Below, one piece after another: positions 7,879 to 16,785 of a stretch of DNA of 64,000 nucleotides. Every line of letters begins with the position of its first letter. The stretch's first letter is position 1. The stretch lies in assembly GCA_015064585.1 (NCBI GenBank), contig SVRY01000006.1, forward strand, positions 1-64,000, in the 5' to 3' direction. Position numbers and translations under genes: made by a program. The notes beneath the pieces are model-generated. The model was not told where the DNA came from and made no database searches. It was given only the letters and a program-made list of their open reading frames with translations. The stretch comes from Oscillospiraceae bacterium. GTDB lineage: Bacteria; Bacillota; Clostridia; Oscillospirales; CAG-272.

Positions 7879-8559
7879 ATGAAACATATTATACCGGATG
7901 CCAGACTGCAAATGGTGGCAACGCTTGTACCCAAAGGTGCGCGCCTTGCCGATATAGGCAGTGATCATGCCTATTTGCCTGTTTATCTGATTCAGTCAGG
8001 AAAAATTACCCAAGCGCTAGCTACCGATGTGAATTTCGGACCCATTGAGCGTGCACAAAAAAATATTGCCCTGGCGGGACTGCGGGACAAGATTCAAACG
8101 AGAAGATGCGATGGACTTTGCGGCGTGGAGGATTTTGCGCCCGACACTGTTTCTATAGCGGGTATGGGGGGAGAATTGATCGTGTCAATTCTCGATAAAA
8201 GTGATTACGTGAGAGAAAATGCTCCCCTTTTGATATTGCAGCCCATGACGCAGATCGCATTCTTGCGCAGATATTTGGCACAAAAGGGATATGATATATT
8301 CAGTGAGCATCTGGTGCCTGATGAACACCGTATTTACCAAATAATCGTTTGCCGTTATCTGGCATTGCCCTCAAGAAAACTCGGGGCACTTGCCGAATTG
8401 GCAGGCGAAAAAACGAAGGACAGCCCGGTACTACCCGAATTGATGGCAAAGTTAAAGCGCCAGTATGCCGATATTATTGCGGGTAAGAAAATTGCGGGAC
8501 AGTCCACAACAGCCGAAGAAAGTATCCTGCAGGAGATTTTGGCATATGAAACACATTGA
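7879..8559 (+). CDS. trmK: tRNA (adenine(22)-N1)-methyltransferase
   Basis: A class I SAM-dependent methyltransferase of 226 residues. The TrmK signature ADIGSDHAYLPVYLIQSG is followed by ALATDVNFGPIERAQKN, the motif IAGMGGELIVSIL and LILQPMTQ. TrmK methylates A22 of tRNA and is typical of Firmicutes. AGAGGA precedes the ATG. The next gene starts inside its last codons (14-base overlap), an arrangement usual for trmK with its Nif3-like partner. Confidence 0.93.
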   Translation: MKHIIPDARLQMVATLVPKGARLADIGSDHAYLPVYLIQSGKITQALATDVNFGPIERAQKNIALAGLRDKIQTRRCDGLCGVEDFAPDTVSIAGMGGELIVSILDKSDYVRENAPLLILQPMTQIAFLRRYLAQKGYDIFSEHLVPDEHRIYQIIVCRYLALPSRKLGALAELAGEKTKDSPVLPELMAKLKRQYADIIAGKKIAGQSTTAEESILQEILAYETH

Positions 8560-9313
8560 ATTATATGAAAAACTGGAACAGCTTTATCCGACGGTATTGC
8601 GATGCGAATGGGATAATGACGGCATTATGTGCATGGCGGATCCGAACAGAGAGGTGCGCAAAGTACTTGTTACGTTGGATATCACCGAAAGCGCTGTAAA
8701 AAAGGCAATTGACGAGAATTTTGATTTGGTGCTTTCCCATCATCCCTTGATCTTTCGGCGTGTTGCCCATTTGGATGTGAGAGAATCGGTGCCTCGCCGT
8801 CTTTTGATGCTGGCGGCACATGGTATTACCGCGCTCTCCTATCATACACGCTTGGATGCCGCCAAAGGGGGCGTCAATGATATGTTGGCAAAAGCCCTCT
8901 GCCTTACCGATGTTGAACCTTTGATGGTGGATGGTGTACCCATGGGACGTATTGGCACTGCCGAAAAAGAATTTTCGCCCCAAGAATTGGCGCTGTATGC
9001 CAAAGAAAAACTGGGTTCCAGGCAGGTTGTTATGGCAGACGGTGGAAGGTTGGTGCGCCGCGTGGCAGTGGTAGGCGGCAGCGCGGAAGAAGGAATCGCT
9101 CCGGCAAAGTGCATGGGGGCGGAGGCTTTTATAACCGGCGAAGCCAAGTATCATACTCTGTCGGATGCTCATTTGGGGGGGATTACGGTGATTGCACTGG
9201 GACACTACGAAACCGAGCAGCAGGTATGCTGTGCACTGGCGGATGCGGTAAAAGATCGGATTCCGGAAGCGGAAATTGAAATTTATCATGCAAATACTCT
9301 GATTCGCTTGTAA
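8546..9313 (+). CDS. Nif3-like dinuclear metal centre protein (GTP cyclohydrolase I type 2 homologue)
   Basis: Starting at MKHIELYEKLEQLYP the protein has 255 residues. Metal-ligand motifs are visible: FDLVLSHHPLIF, ISYHT-type ALSYHTRLDAAKGGVNDML, and the C-terminal GEAKYHTLSDAHLGGITVIALGHYETE. Family members form a hexameric ring with a dinuclear metal site; the biochemical role is uncertain. The start overlaps trmK by 14 bases, and upstream in-frame starts lie deep inside trmK. Confidence 0.9.
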   Translation: MKHIELYEKLEQLYPTVLRCEWDNDGIMCMADPNREVRKVLVTLDITESAVKKAIDENFDLVLSHHPLIFRRVAHLDVRESVPRRLLMLAAHGITALSYHTRLDAAKGGVNDMLAKALCLTDVEPLMVDGVPMGRIGTAEKEFSPQELALYAKEKLGSRQVVMADGGRLVRRVAVVGGSAEEGIAPAKCMGAEAFITGEAKYHTLSDAHLGGITVIALGHYETEQQVCCALADAVKDRIPEAEIEIYHANTLIRL

Positions 9314-9320
9314 AAAACAC

Positions 9321-9349
9321 TTTACAAACAGAGAAAAAACGGCTATAAT
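9321..9349 (+). promoter_or_regulatory. Sigma-A promoter for prfB
   Basis: TTTACA at 9321-9326 and TATAAT at 9344-9349 with a 17-base spacer. Confidence 0.75.
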
Positions 9350-9382
9350 AAGAAGTAAGAAACTATACGGAGGAATTTACTC

Positions 9383-10489
9383 TTGATTATACAGTTGGAT
9401 GAAGCAAAGCGCACTCTGACCGCACTTGAGGCAGATGTCAAAGAATTGGGAAATGCGCTGAAAATAGAATCACTGAAAGAAAAATTGGCAGAGCTTGAGG
9501 ACCGCTCCAGTTCTCCCGAATTTTGGGCAGATCAGTCAAAATCGGGTAAGATCCTGCAGGAGATCAAGCGCTTGCGTGATACAATTGAAGAATATGACGG
9601 CCTTGTGAAAAAGCATAGCGATACATTTGAACTGTGCGAGATTGCCATTGAAGAAAATGACGAATCCTTTACCGAGGATATTCTTGCCGCTGTGCAGGAG
9701 ATTGAGGAACAGGAAGAGCGCATGCGCATAGAAGTGTTGCTTTGCGGTGAATACGACGGCAATAATGCCATTCTTTCTCTCCATCCCGGTGCAGGCGGTA
9801 CGGAGGCGCAGGATTGGGCACAGATGCTCTACCGTATGTATACCCGCTGGGGTGAAAAGAGAGGCTTCAACGTAAAGCTTATTGACTGGTTGGATGGAGA
9901 TGAAGCCGGGATCAAAAGTGCTACTATCATGGTGGAAGGAACCAATGCGTACGGTTATCTCAAGAGCGAGAACGGTGTGCACCGTTTGGTAAGAGTTTCT
10001 CCCTTTGATGCTTCGGGCAGACGTCAAACCTCTTTTGCTTCGGTGGAAGTTATGCCTGAATTTACGGATGATGGATCTATTGAGATTCGGGAAGAAGATC
10101 TGGAAATTACAACGCACAAAAGTAGCGGCGCAGGCGGTCAGCATATCAATAAGACCGAATCGGCAGTGCGTATTACCCATATTCCCACGGGTATTGTTGT
10201 AGGATGTCAGACCGAGCGCAGTCAGCTTCAGAACAAGGAAACTGCACTAAAAATGCTCAAAAGCAAGCTCATGGAGATCAAACAGCGTGAGCAATTGGAC
10301 CGTATTGAAGATATCCAAGGCATCAAAACCAAAATTGAGTGGGGCGCTCAAATTCGATCTTATGTGTTTATGCCTTATACCTTGGCGAAGGACACGCGTA
10401 CAGGATATGAAGAGGTCAACATTTCTTCTGTTATGGACGGTAACATCGATGGCTTTATCAATGCTTATTTGAAAGCAAATTCCAAATAA
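9383..10489 (+). CDS. prfB: Peptide chain release factor 2
   Basis: A 368-residue class I release factor for UAA and UGA. The discriminator tripeptide SPF is at 206-208 and the catalytic GGQ at 251-253 in SSGAGGQHINKTES. The start is a TTG with GGAGG nine bases upstream. The reading frame is continuous: the programmed +1 frameshift site (CUUUGA) found near codon 25 of many bacterial prfB genes is absent, so autoregulation by frameshifting is not expected. It has its own promoter; the small membrane-protein gene follows after 16 bases. Confidence 0.96.
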   Translation: MIIQLDEAKRTLTALEADVKELGNALKIESLKEKLAELEDRSSSPEFWADQSKSGKILQEIKRLRDTIEEYDGLVKKHSDTFELCEIAIEENDESFTEDILAAVQEIEEQEERMRIEVLLCGEYDGNNAILSLHPGAGGTEAQDWAQMLYRMYTRWGEKRGFNVKLIDWLDGDEAGIKSATIMVEGTNAYGYLKSENGVHRLVRVSPFDASGRRQTSFASVEVMPEFTDDGSIEIREEDLEITTHKSSGAGGQHINKTESAVRITHIPTGIVVGCQTERSQLQNKETALKMLKSKLMEIKQREQLDRIEDIQGIKTKIEWGAQIRSYVFMPYTLAKDTRTGYEEVNISSVMDGNIDGFINAYLKANSK

Positions 10490-10505
10490 CGAAAGGACAA
10501 AGACT

Positions 10506-10754
10506 ATGAATGAAGATAAGAAAACATATAGTATAGGTCCCAGTGCCCTAATATTTTTTGGCTCCGCTATCGGAATGCTGATCAGTTTTGTGATTGCATT
10601 GAGCGGGAAAAAGAAAACCTTTGCCACTTTGGCATTTCTTCTTTCTTTCGGCGGTATGCTGTATGGTGCAATGCGTCAGATCGGTATTCTGAAAAGAGAA
10701 GAGGAAGAGCTTTTGACCATTGAGTTGGAAGAAGACGAAGAAGAAAATACTTGA
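10506..10754 (+). CDS. Small two-helix membrane protein, unknown
   Basis: An 82-residue protein with two predicted membrane helices (about 11-33 and 39-60) and a strongly acidic C-terminus (KREEEELLTIELEEDEEEN). I do not recognise a family. It lies 16 bases after prfB, preceded by GAAAGGAC, so it is probably co-transcribed. A perfect hairpin terminator follows. Confidence 0.7.
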   Translation: MNEDKKTYSIGPSALIFFGSAIGMLISFVIALSGKKKTFATLAFLLSFGGMLYGAMRQIGILKREEEELLTIELEEDEEENT

Positions 10755-10774
10755 ATTCTTGATAATAACGGTAT

Positions 10775-10818
10775 AAGAGGCTGTTTCAAATCCATTTTAG
10801 GATTTGAAACAGCCTCTT
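10775..10818. terminator. Perfect bidirectional terminator between convergent units
   Basis: Nineteen bases (AAGAGGCTGTTTCAAATCC) pair perfectly with 10800-10818 around a six-base loop. It separates the prfB unit from rsmI on the opposite strand. Confidence 0.85.
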
Positions 10819-10853
10819 ACTGTTATCGTGAAGCCGCGCTGGCTGAATGGATA

Positions 10854-11729
10854 TTATTTCTTTTGCATTTCTTTATAAATATCGCTTTTCCCAACCCCGC
10901 GGTCGCGGGCGGCGGCTTTCATGGCATCCATACGGGAAAGTCCGTTTTGCTCATAAAAAGCAACATGCTCGGGAATGGTCATTTCAGCAAAGAACATTTC
11001 GCCCTTGGGTTTGGCACCGCCGAGGATCAGTACGTATTCACCGCGAGGGTCGGTTGTTTTGTAGTGCGCAACTGCCCCTGCAAGGGTGGTGCGCATGATT
11101 TCCTCGTTGCGCTTGGTTAGTTCTCTGCACAGTGCAATAGGACGATCTTTGCCCAAAGATGCTTCCATATCGGATAGAGAATCTTGCAGACGATGGGGAG
11201 CTTCGTAAAGGATCAAAGTTCGTTCTTCTCTTGCCAGTTCCGAAATCCGCTGTTGTCTTCCTTTTTTATCGGATGGCAAAAAACCTTCAAAAACAAATTT
11301 GCCGGTGGGAAGTCCCGAAAGGATCAATGCAGTAATTGCCGCACAGCAGCCGGGAACCGATGTGACAGTAATACCGTATTCGGCGCAAAGGCGCACCAAA
11401 TCTTCGCCGGGGTCGCTGATGGCAGGCGTGCCGGCGTCGGTAACAAGGGCACAGGATTGCCCTGATTGCAGGCGCTCGGCAATTTCTCTTCCTTTTGCAG
11501 TTTTATTGTGTTCAAAATAACTGATAACCGGTTTGGAGATGCCCAGCAAGGTAAGTAATTTCATGCTGTTTCGGGTGTCTTCGCAGGCAACAAAATCCAC
11601 TTCGCGCAGTACTTTTTCCGCTCTTTCGGAAAGATCTGCCAGATTTCCGATCGGTGTTGCTACCAAATACAAAACACCGGGCAATACTTTATTCTTTTCT
11701 TCTGCCGATTGGTATACGGAATTGTTCAT
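10854..11729 (-). CDS. rsmI: 16S rRNA (cytidine(1402)-2'-O)-methyltransferase
   Basis: A tetrapyrrole-methylase-fold enzyme of 291 residues. It has GVLYLVATPIGNLADLSERA, VACEDTRNSMKLL, ISYFEHN and ALVTDAGTPAISDPGEDLV, then VPGCCAAITALILSGLPTGKFVFEGFLP, all classic RsmI motifs. It modifies C1402 of the ribosomal decoding centre. I use the start at 11729 because AAGGTG precedes it; a longer frame from 11768 has no site. It overlaps the upstream methyltransferase gene by 41 bases. Confidence 0.94.
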   Translation of the reverse strand: MNNSVYQSAEEKNKVLPGVLYLVATPIGNLADLSERAEKVLREVDFVACEDTRNSMKLLTLLGISKPVISYFEHNKTAKGREIAERLQSGQSCALVTDAGTPAISDPGEDLVRLCAEYGITVTSVPGCCAAITALILSGLPTGKFVFEGFLPSDKKGRQQRISELAREERTLILYEAPHRLQDSLSDMEASLGKDRPIALCRELTKRNEEIMRTTLAGAVAHYKTTDPRGEYVLILGGAKPKGEMFFAEMTIPEHVAFYEQNGLSRMDAMKAAARDRGVGKSDIYKEMQKK

Positions 11730-12525
11730 TAAATTCACCTTTTTCAAGTATGTATGTATATGTGTCAAAGGGCGTACCGTCTTCGCACATGAGAATCAGC
11801 GGCGGCGTGCAATAAAGCCCTTCTTTTCCGCCGCGTTTTGCTTCGGTCAGTACGAGACTGGGGGTATGCCGATGGTCACGATATACCATTGTCATGCGTT
11901 TGGGCGCAAATCCTGTTTCCCGTAGTGCGGCAAACAGTGATTCCAAACGGTCGGGACGGTAGACGCTGACAAAGGAACCGCCAAATTTGGTAAGCTTTGC
12001 GGCAACACGGCAAAAATCAAAAATAGTACCGTTTTCTTCATGGCGGGCAGTTTGACGAGCATCGCTGGGGGACACCTTCCCTTCGCCTGATTTCATATAA
12101 GGAGGATTGGAAAAAACGCAATCGACACTGCCCGGGGGGATATCGTTTTGCAGCAGGCGAATGTCTTTTTGCAGGATCGTTACTGTGTTTTCCATTTGAT
12201 TTGCCGCTACATTTTGTTTGGCAAGAGAAGCAGCGCCGGTTTGGATCTCCACTGCATATATTTTGGAGAAAGCGCGGCGGCGGGCAGCCAGCAACGATAC
12301 GACTCCATTGCCGGCTCCCAATTCCAAAGCGGTGCCGTATGGCATCTTGGGCAGATAAGCGGAAAGGAGCAGTGCATCGGTTCCAAACATAAATCCGTTC
12401 GGATCCTGCAACAGCGTTATGTCATGATTGATCACATTGGTGTGTGGCTGTAATGTCGCTTCGATGGCAAACACCTCCCGGAATGAAAATAAGGGATGAT
12501 GCACCAAAGGTACGCCATCCCTCAT
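11689..12525 (-). CDS. tRNA1(Val) (adenine(37)-N6)-methyltransferase family
   Basis: A class I methyltransferase of the YfiC/TrmN6 family. It has ITLLQDPNGFMFGTDALLL, SAM motif I ALELGAGNGVVSLLAAR, and motif IV SNPPYMKSG, typical of N6-adenine enzymes, followed by ARHEENGTIFDFC. The only conventional start in frame is the ATG at 12525, which has no Shine-Dalgarno sequence. A strong GGGAGGTG (12471-12480 region) lies 8 bases before an in-frame ATC at 12463-12465 that would give a family-length protein of 258 residues. The true start is therefore uncertain. Confidence 0.88.
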   Translation of the reverse strand: MRDGVPLVHHPLFSFREVFAIEATLQPHTNVINHDITLLQDPNGFMFGTDALLLSAYLPKMPYGTALELGAGNGVVSLLAARRRAFSKIYAVEIQTGAASLAKQNVAANQMENTVTILQKDIRLLQNDIPPGSVDCVFSNPPYMKSGEGKVSPSDARQTARHEENGTIFDFCRVAAKLTKFGGSFVSVYRPDRLESLFAALRETGFAPKRMTMVYRDHRHTPSLVLTEAKRGGKEGLYCTPPLILMCEDGTPFDTYTYILEKGEFNEQFRIPIGRRKE

Positions 12526-12549
12526 TAAATTTGAACGAATATGCAGAGA

Positions 12550-12720
12550 TTATTCTGCAGAGGGTGCGCCTACAGGGCAAACGCCTGCGCAAGCACCGCA
12601 ATCCAGACATTCATCAGGATTGATTACGTACGTACCGTCCTTTTCGCTGATAGCGTTAACAGGACATTCTGCAGCGCAAGCGCCGCAAGCAATGCATTCG
12701 CTGGAAATCTTGTATGCCAT
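12550..12720 (-). CDS. 2[4Fe-4S] ferredoxin
   Basis: A 56-residue protein starting [20 protein letters not shown], with the second half [16 protein letters not shown]. The two CxxCxxCxxxCP motifs each bind a 4Fe-4S cluster, the clostridial ferredoxin pattern used as a low-potential electron carrier in the cytoplasm. GGAGG lies ten bases before the ATG, and a sigma-A promoter lies directly upstream, so it is probably expressed independently of ricT as well. Confidence 0.95.
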   Translation of the reverse strand: MAYKISSECIACGACAAECPVNAISEKDGTYVINPDECLDCGACAGVCPVGAPSAE

Positions 12721-12750
12721 GGTTTGAATACCTCCGTATTTGTTTTCTTC

Positions 12751-12779
12751 ATTCTAGCATATTTTTTTGAAAAATGCAA
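12751..12779 (-). promoter_or_regulatory. Promoter for the ferredoxin gene
   Basis: On the minus strand TTGCAT and TAGAAT are separated by 17 bases, 30 bases upstream of the ferredoxin start. Confidence 0.65.
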
Positions 12780-12807
12780 ATGTTTTTTGAAATTTTTTTG
12801 TGGAATT

Positions 12808-14409
12808 TTATGAGGATTCGCCCGATTTTTTGTCTTTTTTGTCACGAGGCGGATAATTCTTTCGATTGGGATGGTTTCCGTCACGTTTTTTAGACGCATT
12901 TCCCTCCGTTTTGGAGGCGTCTTTTCCTTTTTGGATGCTGTATTTGCGTTCGATCTTCACGGGCTCTGTCTTATCGGTTTTATCTGTTTTTTCGACTTTT
13001 TCGATTTTATCCGACTTTTCGTTTCGAACAGGCTTTTCTTGTTTGGCAATTTTTTCTTGGCGTTCGGTAGATTTATTATCGTTTTCAGGGGCTTTTTTTC
13101 TTTCCGATGGTTCAAATTGCCGTTTGCGATGATTGGGGACGGGATTTTTGGATGATTGCTCCGCTTTTATGCCATCGGCAAGCTTGCTTGGTTTTTCTTT
13201 TGGCAAAGAGGGAGTCGGCTTGGGATCTTCAATGGGTTCGCCAGGTTGAATTATTTTTAATAAATCTCTGCTGAATACCATGGGAGCTGCATCGGGACTG
13301 TTGGCAAGCTGTACTTTTACAAGTCCGAGCAGCGGTTTGGTTTCAACTACGGTGCCTACGCCTTCGGGGGTTCTGACAAGGGAATCGACACGAGGAGTCA
13401 ATTTCGCTTCTTCGCAATATACATCGTATTCATAGCGCAGACAGCACATCAAACGACCACACGCCCCCGAAATCTTGGCGGAGTTAAGGGATAGATTTTG
13501 TTCTTTTGCCATTTTAATGGAAACCTGGACAAAATCGGGCAGAAAGCTGTGACAGCAGAAAGGACGGCCGCAAACGCCAAGTCCGCCTAAGATCTTGGCT
13601 TCGTCACGAATACCCATTTGTCTGAGTTCTATTCTGCAACGGAAGACGGATGCCAGGTCCTTGACCAGATCGCGGAAGTCAACACGCCCTTCTGCAGTGA
13701 AGTAGAAGAGCAATTTGCTGTTGTCAAATGTGCATTCCACATCAATAAGCTTCATTTCCAGTCCGTGGGCGGCAACTTTCTTTTCCCATATTTCAACGGC
13801 ATCGCTTTCTTTTTGCCTGTTTTCGGCATGATGGCGGTCATCGTCCGGTGTGGCGACCCGGAGTGCTTCGCGCAAAGGAAGCACCAGCTCAGAGGTAGGA
13901 ACCATGCGATTGGTCATGGCGACCTCTCCATATTCCACCCCGCGGGCAGTGTCTACAATGGCATGACAGCCAAGAGGGTAAGTCACGCCGCAGTTGTTGA
14001 AATAATAGATCTTTCCCGATGTGCGGAAGCGAACCCCGATGACCTCGGTTAGTTCAGGTGTAGGATCGGAGTTTTCCGAATGCTCTTCGGTTTGAGGTTC
14101 TGCCGCCGATTCGGTCGTGTCCTCATGACCGATATTGTCGGTAATTTGGATGTCTGCCGCTGTTTCAATCGATTCATCCGAAACGGATTCTTCGAATGTA
14201 AACAAAGATGTTATTTCTTCCTGCTCATCGTAGGGTTCATCATTGCGAATGTCGGTGCCGAGAGTTTCTTCTAATACAGTTTGGTTTTCCTGTTCTTTGG
14301 GGCGTTTTTTGCCGGGATATCGTCCGTATTTACCGGGACGGCGGTTTTTATTTCCGCCATGCTTTTTGTAGGCGGCGGAAGTGTTCTCGTTTTTATTCTG
14401 TTCAGACAT
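12808..14409 (-). CDS. ricT: PSP1-domain protein RicT (YaaT) with charged tails
   Basis: The core (about 125-385) matches RicT, an iron-sulfur subunit of the Ric complex that affects RNA processing, sporulation and competence in Bacillus. It has VIGVRFRTSGKIYYF, the PSP1-type GVEYGEVAM, and the cysteine-rich LGGLGVCGRPFCCHSFL and ISGACGRLMCCLRYEYDVY. The 533 residues far exceed the usual ~280. About 110 N-terminal residues are rich in E, T and N after a KR-rich start, and the last ~140 are a low-complexity Lys/Glu/Asp tail with KTDKTDKTE-like runs. It follows holB after 20 bases, the usual clostridial order. Confidence 0.9.
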   Translation of the reverse strand: MSEQNKNENTSAAYKKHGGNKNRRPGKYGRYPGKKRPKEQENQTVLEETLGTDIRNDEPYDEQEEITSLFTFEESVSDESIETAADIQITDNIGHEDTTESAAEPQTEEHSENSDPTPELTEVIGVRFRTSGKIYYFNNCGVTYPLGCHAIVDTARGVEYGEVAMTNRMVPTSELVLPLREALRVATPDDDRHHAENRQKESDAVEIWEKKVAAHGLEMKLIDVECTFDNSKLLFYFTAEGRVDFRDLVKDLASVFRCRIELRQMGIRDEAKILGGLGVCGRPFCCHSFLPDFVQVSIKMAKEQNLSLNSAKISGACGRLMCCLRYEYDVYCEEAKLTPRVDSLVRTPEGVGTVVETKPLLGLVKVQLANSPDAAPMVFSRDLLKIIQPGEPIEDPKPTPSLPKEKPSKLADGIKAEQSSKNPVPNHRKRQFEPSERKKAPENDNKSTERQEKIAKQEKPVRNEKSDKIEKVEKTDKTDKTEPVKIERKYSIQKGKDASKTEGNASKKRDGNHPNRKNYPPRDKKDKKSGESS

Positions 14410-14429
14410 AAAATTCTGTTACCTCGGTT

Positions 14430-15419
14430 TTAATTTTGTATAGCGCGGAACAGTTTGTCCGCAAGTAAAATTTGCGCACCCTTTAAATTGGGATTGCCGG
14501 TGAGTTGAAGTCTTGTTTGTTCAATTTCTGTTATGACACTGAGAATAGCGTAGGTTGTCAAATGAAAAGCGGCATTCAGCGCGGCACTCTCAGATAGATA
14601 TAACTGCATATCAATGGGGTTTCCGTGTCGGCAGGCGAGAATATCGCGAAGACCGAGTGCGGTTTTTAAAAGCAGATAGTCCAGTTCGCTTCGGCTGGAG
14701 GCGATCTTGGTACAGTATAAGAGCAGTGGTACGTATTCACCGCTGTCCAATAATGATATCAGTTTTAATGCGTTTTCTTGCATACGCAATTCGTCTTTAT
14801 CATCGGTGTTATTATATAGGTTCCCGATGCATCCGTTGGCTTTTTTGATGGTACGCATAAAGCCTTCGGGATCTCTTTGCGAAAGCGATTGCCATTTGGG
14901 ATCTTTTTTTGCATATAGCCCAAGTTCGTTTTCGCCAAAGATTTGCATACGGATTGTTTGAGCACGGGAACGAACGGTAGGCAGAAGTGCAGAGGAACTG
15001 TCGGTACAAAGGAAAAAGTATACGTTTTGCGGCGGATCCTCCAAAATCTTCAGTGCGGCATTTTGTGCAGCAGTGGTCATTGCTTGGCAATCGGTTAATA
15101 TAAAAAACTTTGCGTCCAGTTCGCTTGGCTTGATATAAACGGCGTTTTTGAGTGTTCGTATTGTATCTACGCCAATGGTCTTCTTTTTTTCGGCAAGACC
15201 GAAAAACATCAGATCGGGGGAGTTTTCGGAAAGTATTTTGTCGGCAAACTGACTGTCTTTTTCTCTGGTGGCGGCAATTGCTTTTGCAAAGGTTCGTTTT
15301 CCGCTGCCGGCAGGGCCTTCCAAAATATAAGCGTGTGCCAGTTTGTTTTCCTTGATTGCACAGGTAAAATAACGAATGCTGTCGTTGTTTCCGTATATTG
15401 TATCAAAATAGTTAATCAA
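14430..15419 (-). CDS. holB: DNA polymerase III delta' subunit
   Basis: Clamp-loader ATPase-fold protein of 329 residues. It has Walker A GPAGSGKRT, the sensor region ALKILEDPPQNVYFFLCTD and LLPTVRSRAQTIRM. The zinc-binding cysteine cluster usual after Walker A in DnaX/HolB is missing: the segment AATREKDSQFADKILSENSPDL has no cysteines. It overlaps the carboxypeptidase gene by four bases (ATGA) and leads into ricT. Confidence 0.9.
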   Translation of the reverse strand: MINYFDTIYGNNDSIRYFTCAIKENKLAHAYILEGPAGSGKRTFAKAIAATREKDSQFADKILSENSPDLMFFGLAEKKKTIGVDTIRTLKNAVYIKPSELDAKFFILTDCQAMTTAAQNAALKILEDPPQNVYFFLCTDSSSALLPTVRSRAQTIRMQIFGENELGLYAKKDPKWQSLSQRDPEGFMRTIKKANGCIGNLYNNTDDKDELRMQENALKLISLLDSGEYVPLLLYCTKIASSRSELDYLLLKTALGLRDILACRHGNPIDMQLYLSESAALNAAFHLTTYAILSVITEIEQTRLQLTGNPNLKGAQILLADKLFRAIQN

Positions 15420-16783
15420 TGGTTCTCCTTTTTATTCGTGTCAGGCGTGGTGGAGACAGAAGGAGGAAGATCATCGTCTTCATCCGGCACTTCCATAATT
15501 TGCTTGACGATACGCAGATAGCGCATGCGTGCTACAATCAGTATATAGGCAACACAACAGAGAAACGTAATGGCAAGTGTCCACAAAAATCCGGAGGAAA
15601 CCAAAAAATTGCGTAGCCGCCGTGAGAATTGTTCCGAGTGATCTCGGGAAAGGGAGGAGGCGGTGATTAATTCCACCCGCGCGACTTCCTTGCCTTCTAC
15701 ATATACAATTGCTTCTCCAACGATGAGTCCTGCTTTTACGGGAGCTGTCAATTTTTGAAAGTACATATCGGTTTCCACGGCGACGGCGGTGGAAAGATCC
15801 AGATACAGCGGAATGTAACAGGATACATCGCTTTTGGGAATGACGGTAATATAGTCGGATGCCCCGGCGAGTACTACTGAGATTTCTGCCAGTATGTTGG
15901 TTTTAGAAAGAACGGTTCGGTATCCGTACGCTTGTGAACTCCATTCAAAAAAGGCTTTGGCAATTTTGAAATTTTCAAATTTTGCAGCCCCCATGACGAT
16001 ACAAAGATAATTTTCATTGTTGATGCGTGCGCTGGAAACAATACAGTATCCGGCGTTATCGGTGGCTCCCGCATTCATGCCTGTTGCGGGTTCGTAATAA
16101 TAATCGGCATAGGTTTGTTTGGACAAAAGATAATTACGGGTGTAGAGTGTTCTTTGCGTATGCTGAGACGTTTCGTCTACGGTATAACGCGCCATGCCCG
16201 CCAGCTCCATATATATGGGGTTTTCAAATGCTTTTTTGGCAAGAATCAAAAGGTCGTTTGCGGTGGTAGACGGCGCTTCATCCAGCCCGGATACATTATA
16301 AAAAACAGTGTCTTTCATGCCAAGTGTATTGGCAGTGCGATTCATGCGGGAAATAAATGTATCAATACTGCCGTCTATGGCAAGGGCTAATGCGTAGGCT
16401 GCATCGTTGGCACCGGCAATAATCATACCGGCAAGCAGATCTTTGGCGGTGAGGGTTTCGTTTCGGCGAAGCTCCATGGAAAGGCCTGTGGATTCACGGA
16501 TTACTTCGGCAGGAATTGTAATTTTGGTCTCAAGCGCGTCGGGTGAATCAGAAAAGTATTCAATGGCGATCAGTGCTACCATGATCTTGACAGTGGATGC
16601 AGGATAGACCAATTTGTCGCATTCATGCGAAAAAACAAGGCTGTCGCTGTCCAGGTTGTAGACAAGGACACTGACAGCGCCGGATGTGTCAGGAGGGGAT
16701 AATGGCTCAGCGGATGTCGGAAAAACGAAAAATGACAAAAGAAAAGCCAATACCAAGAGATATACTATAAGTTTATTTTTCAT
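15416..16783 (-). CDS. D-alanyl-D-alanine carboxypeptidase homologue (DacF/PBP5 type) with altered motifs
   Basis: A 455-residue extracytoplasmic protein. It has a signal peptide (cleavage probably after PTSA, residue 25), a penicillin-binding domain to about 265, a beta-rich C-terminal domain, and a TM anchor at about 405-425. The catalytic STVK (S63, K66) is present. The SxN motif reads G124-A-N126, and the KTG position reads N237-A-G239 in GMNAGATDNAGYCIV. Loss of the KTG lysine and the SxN serine makes normal carboxypeptidase activity doubtful; a modified or non-catalytic role is inference. It starts two bases after ribF and overlaps holB by four, so it is translationally coupled. Confidence 0.85.
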   Translation of the reverse strand: MKNKLIVYLLVLAFLLSFFVFPTSAEPLSPPDTSGAVSVLVYNLDSDSLVFSHECDKLVYPASTVKIMVALIAIEYFSDSPDALETKITIPAEVIRESTGLSMELRRNETLTAKDLLAGMIIAGANDAAYALALAIDGSIDTFISRMNRTANTLGMKDTVFYNVSGLDEAPSTTANDLLILAKKAFENPIYMELAGMARYTVDETSQHTQRTLYTRNYLLSKQTYADYYYEPATGMNAGATDNAGYCIVSSARINNENYLCIVMGAAKFENFKIAKAFFEWSSQAYGYRTVLSKTNILAEISVVLAGASDYITVIPKSDVSCYIPLYLDLSTAVAVETDMYFQKLTAPVKAGLIVGEAIVYVEGKEVARVELITASSLSRDHSEQFSRRLRNFLVSSGFLWTLAITFLCCVAYILIVARMRYLRIVKQIMEVPDEDDDLPPSVSTTPDTNKKENH

Positions 16784-16785
16784 GT

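Noticed and set aside
9383-9500. Programmed frameshift in prfB
   Set aside because: No CUUUGA-type slip site or in-frame UGA occurs near codon 25. The frame is continuous from the TTG start.
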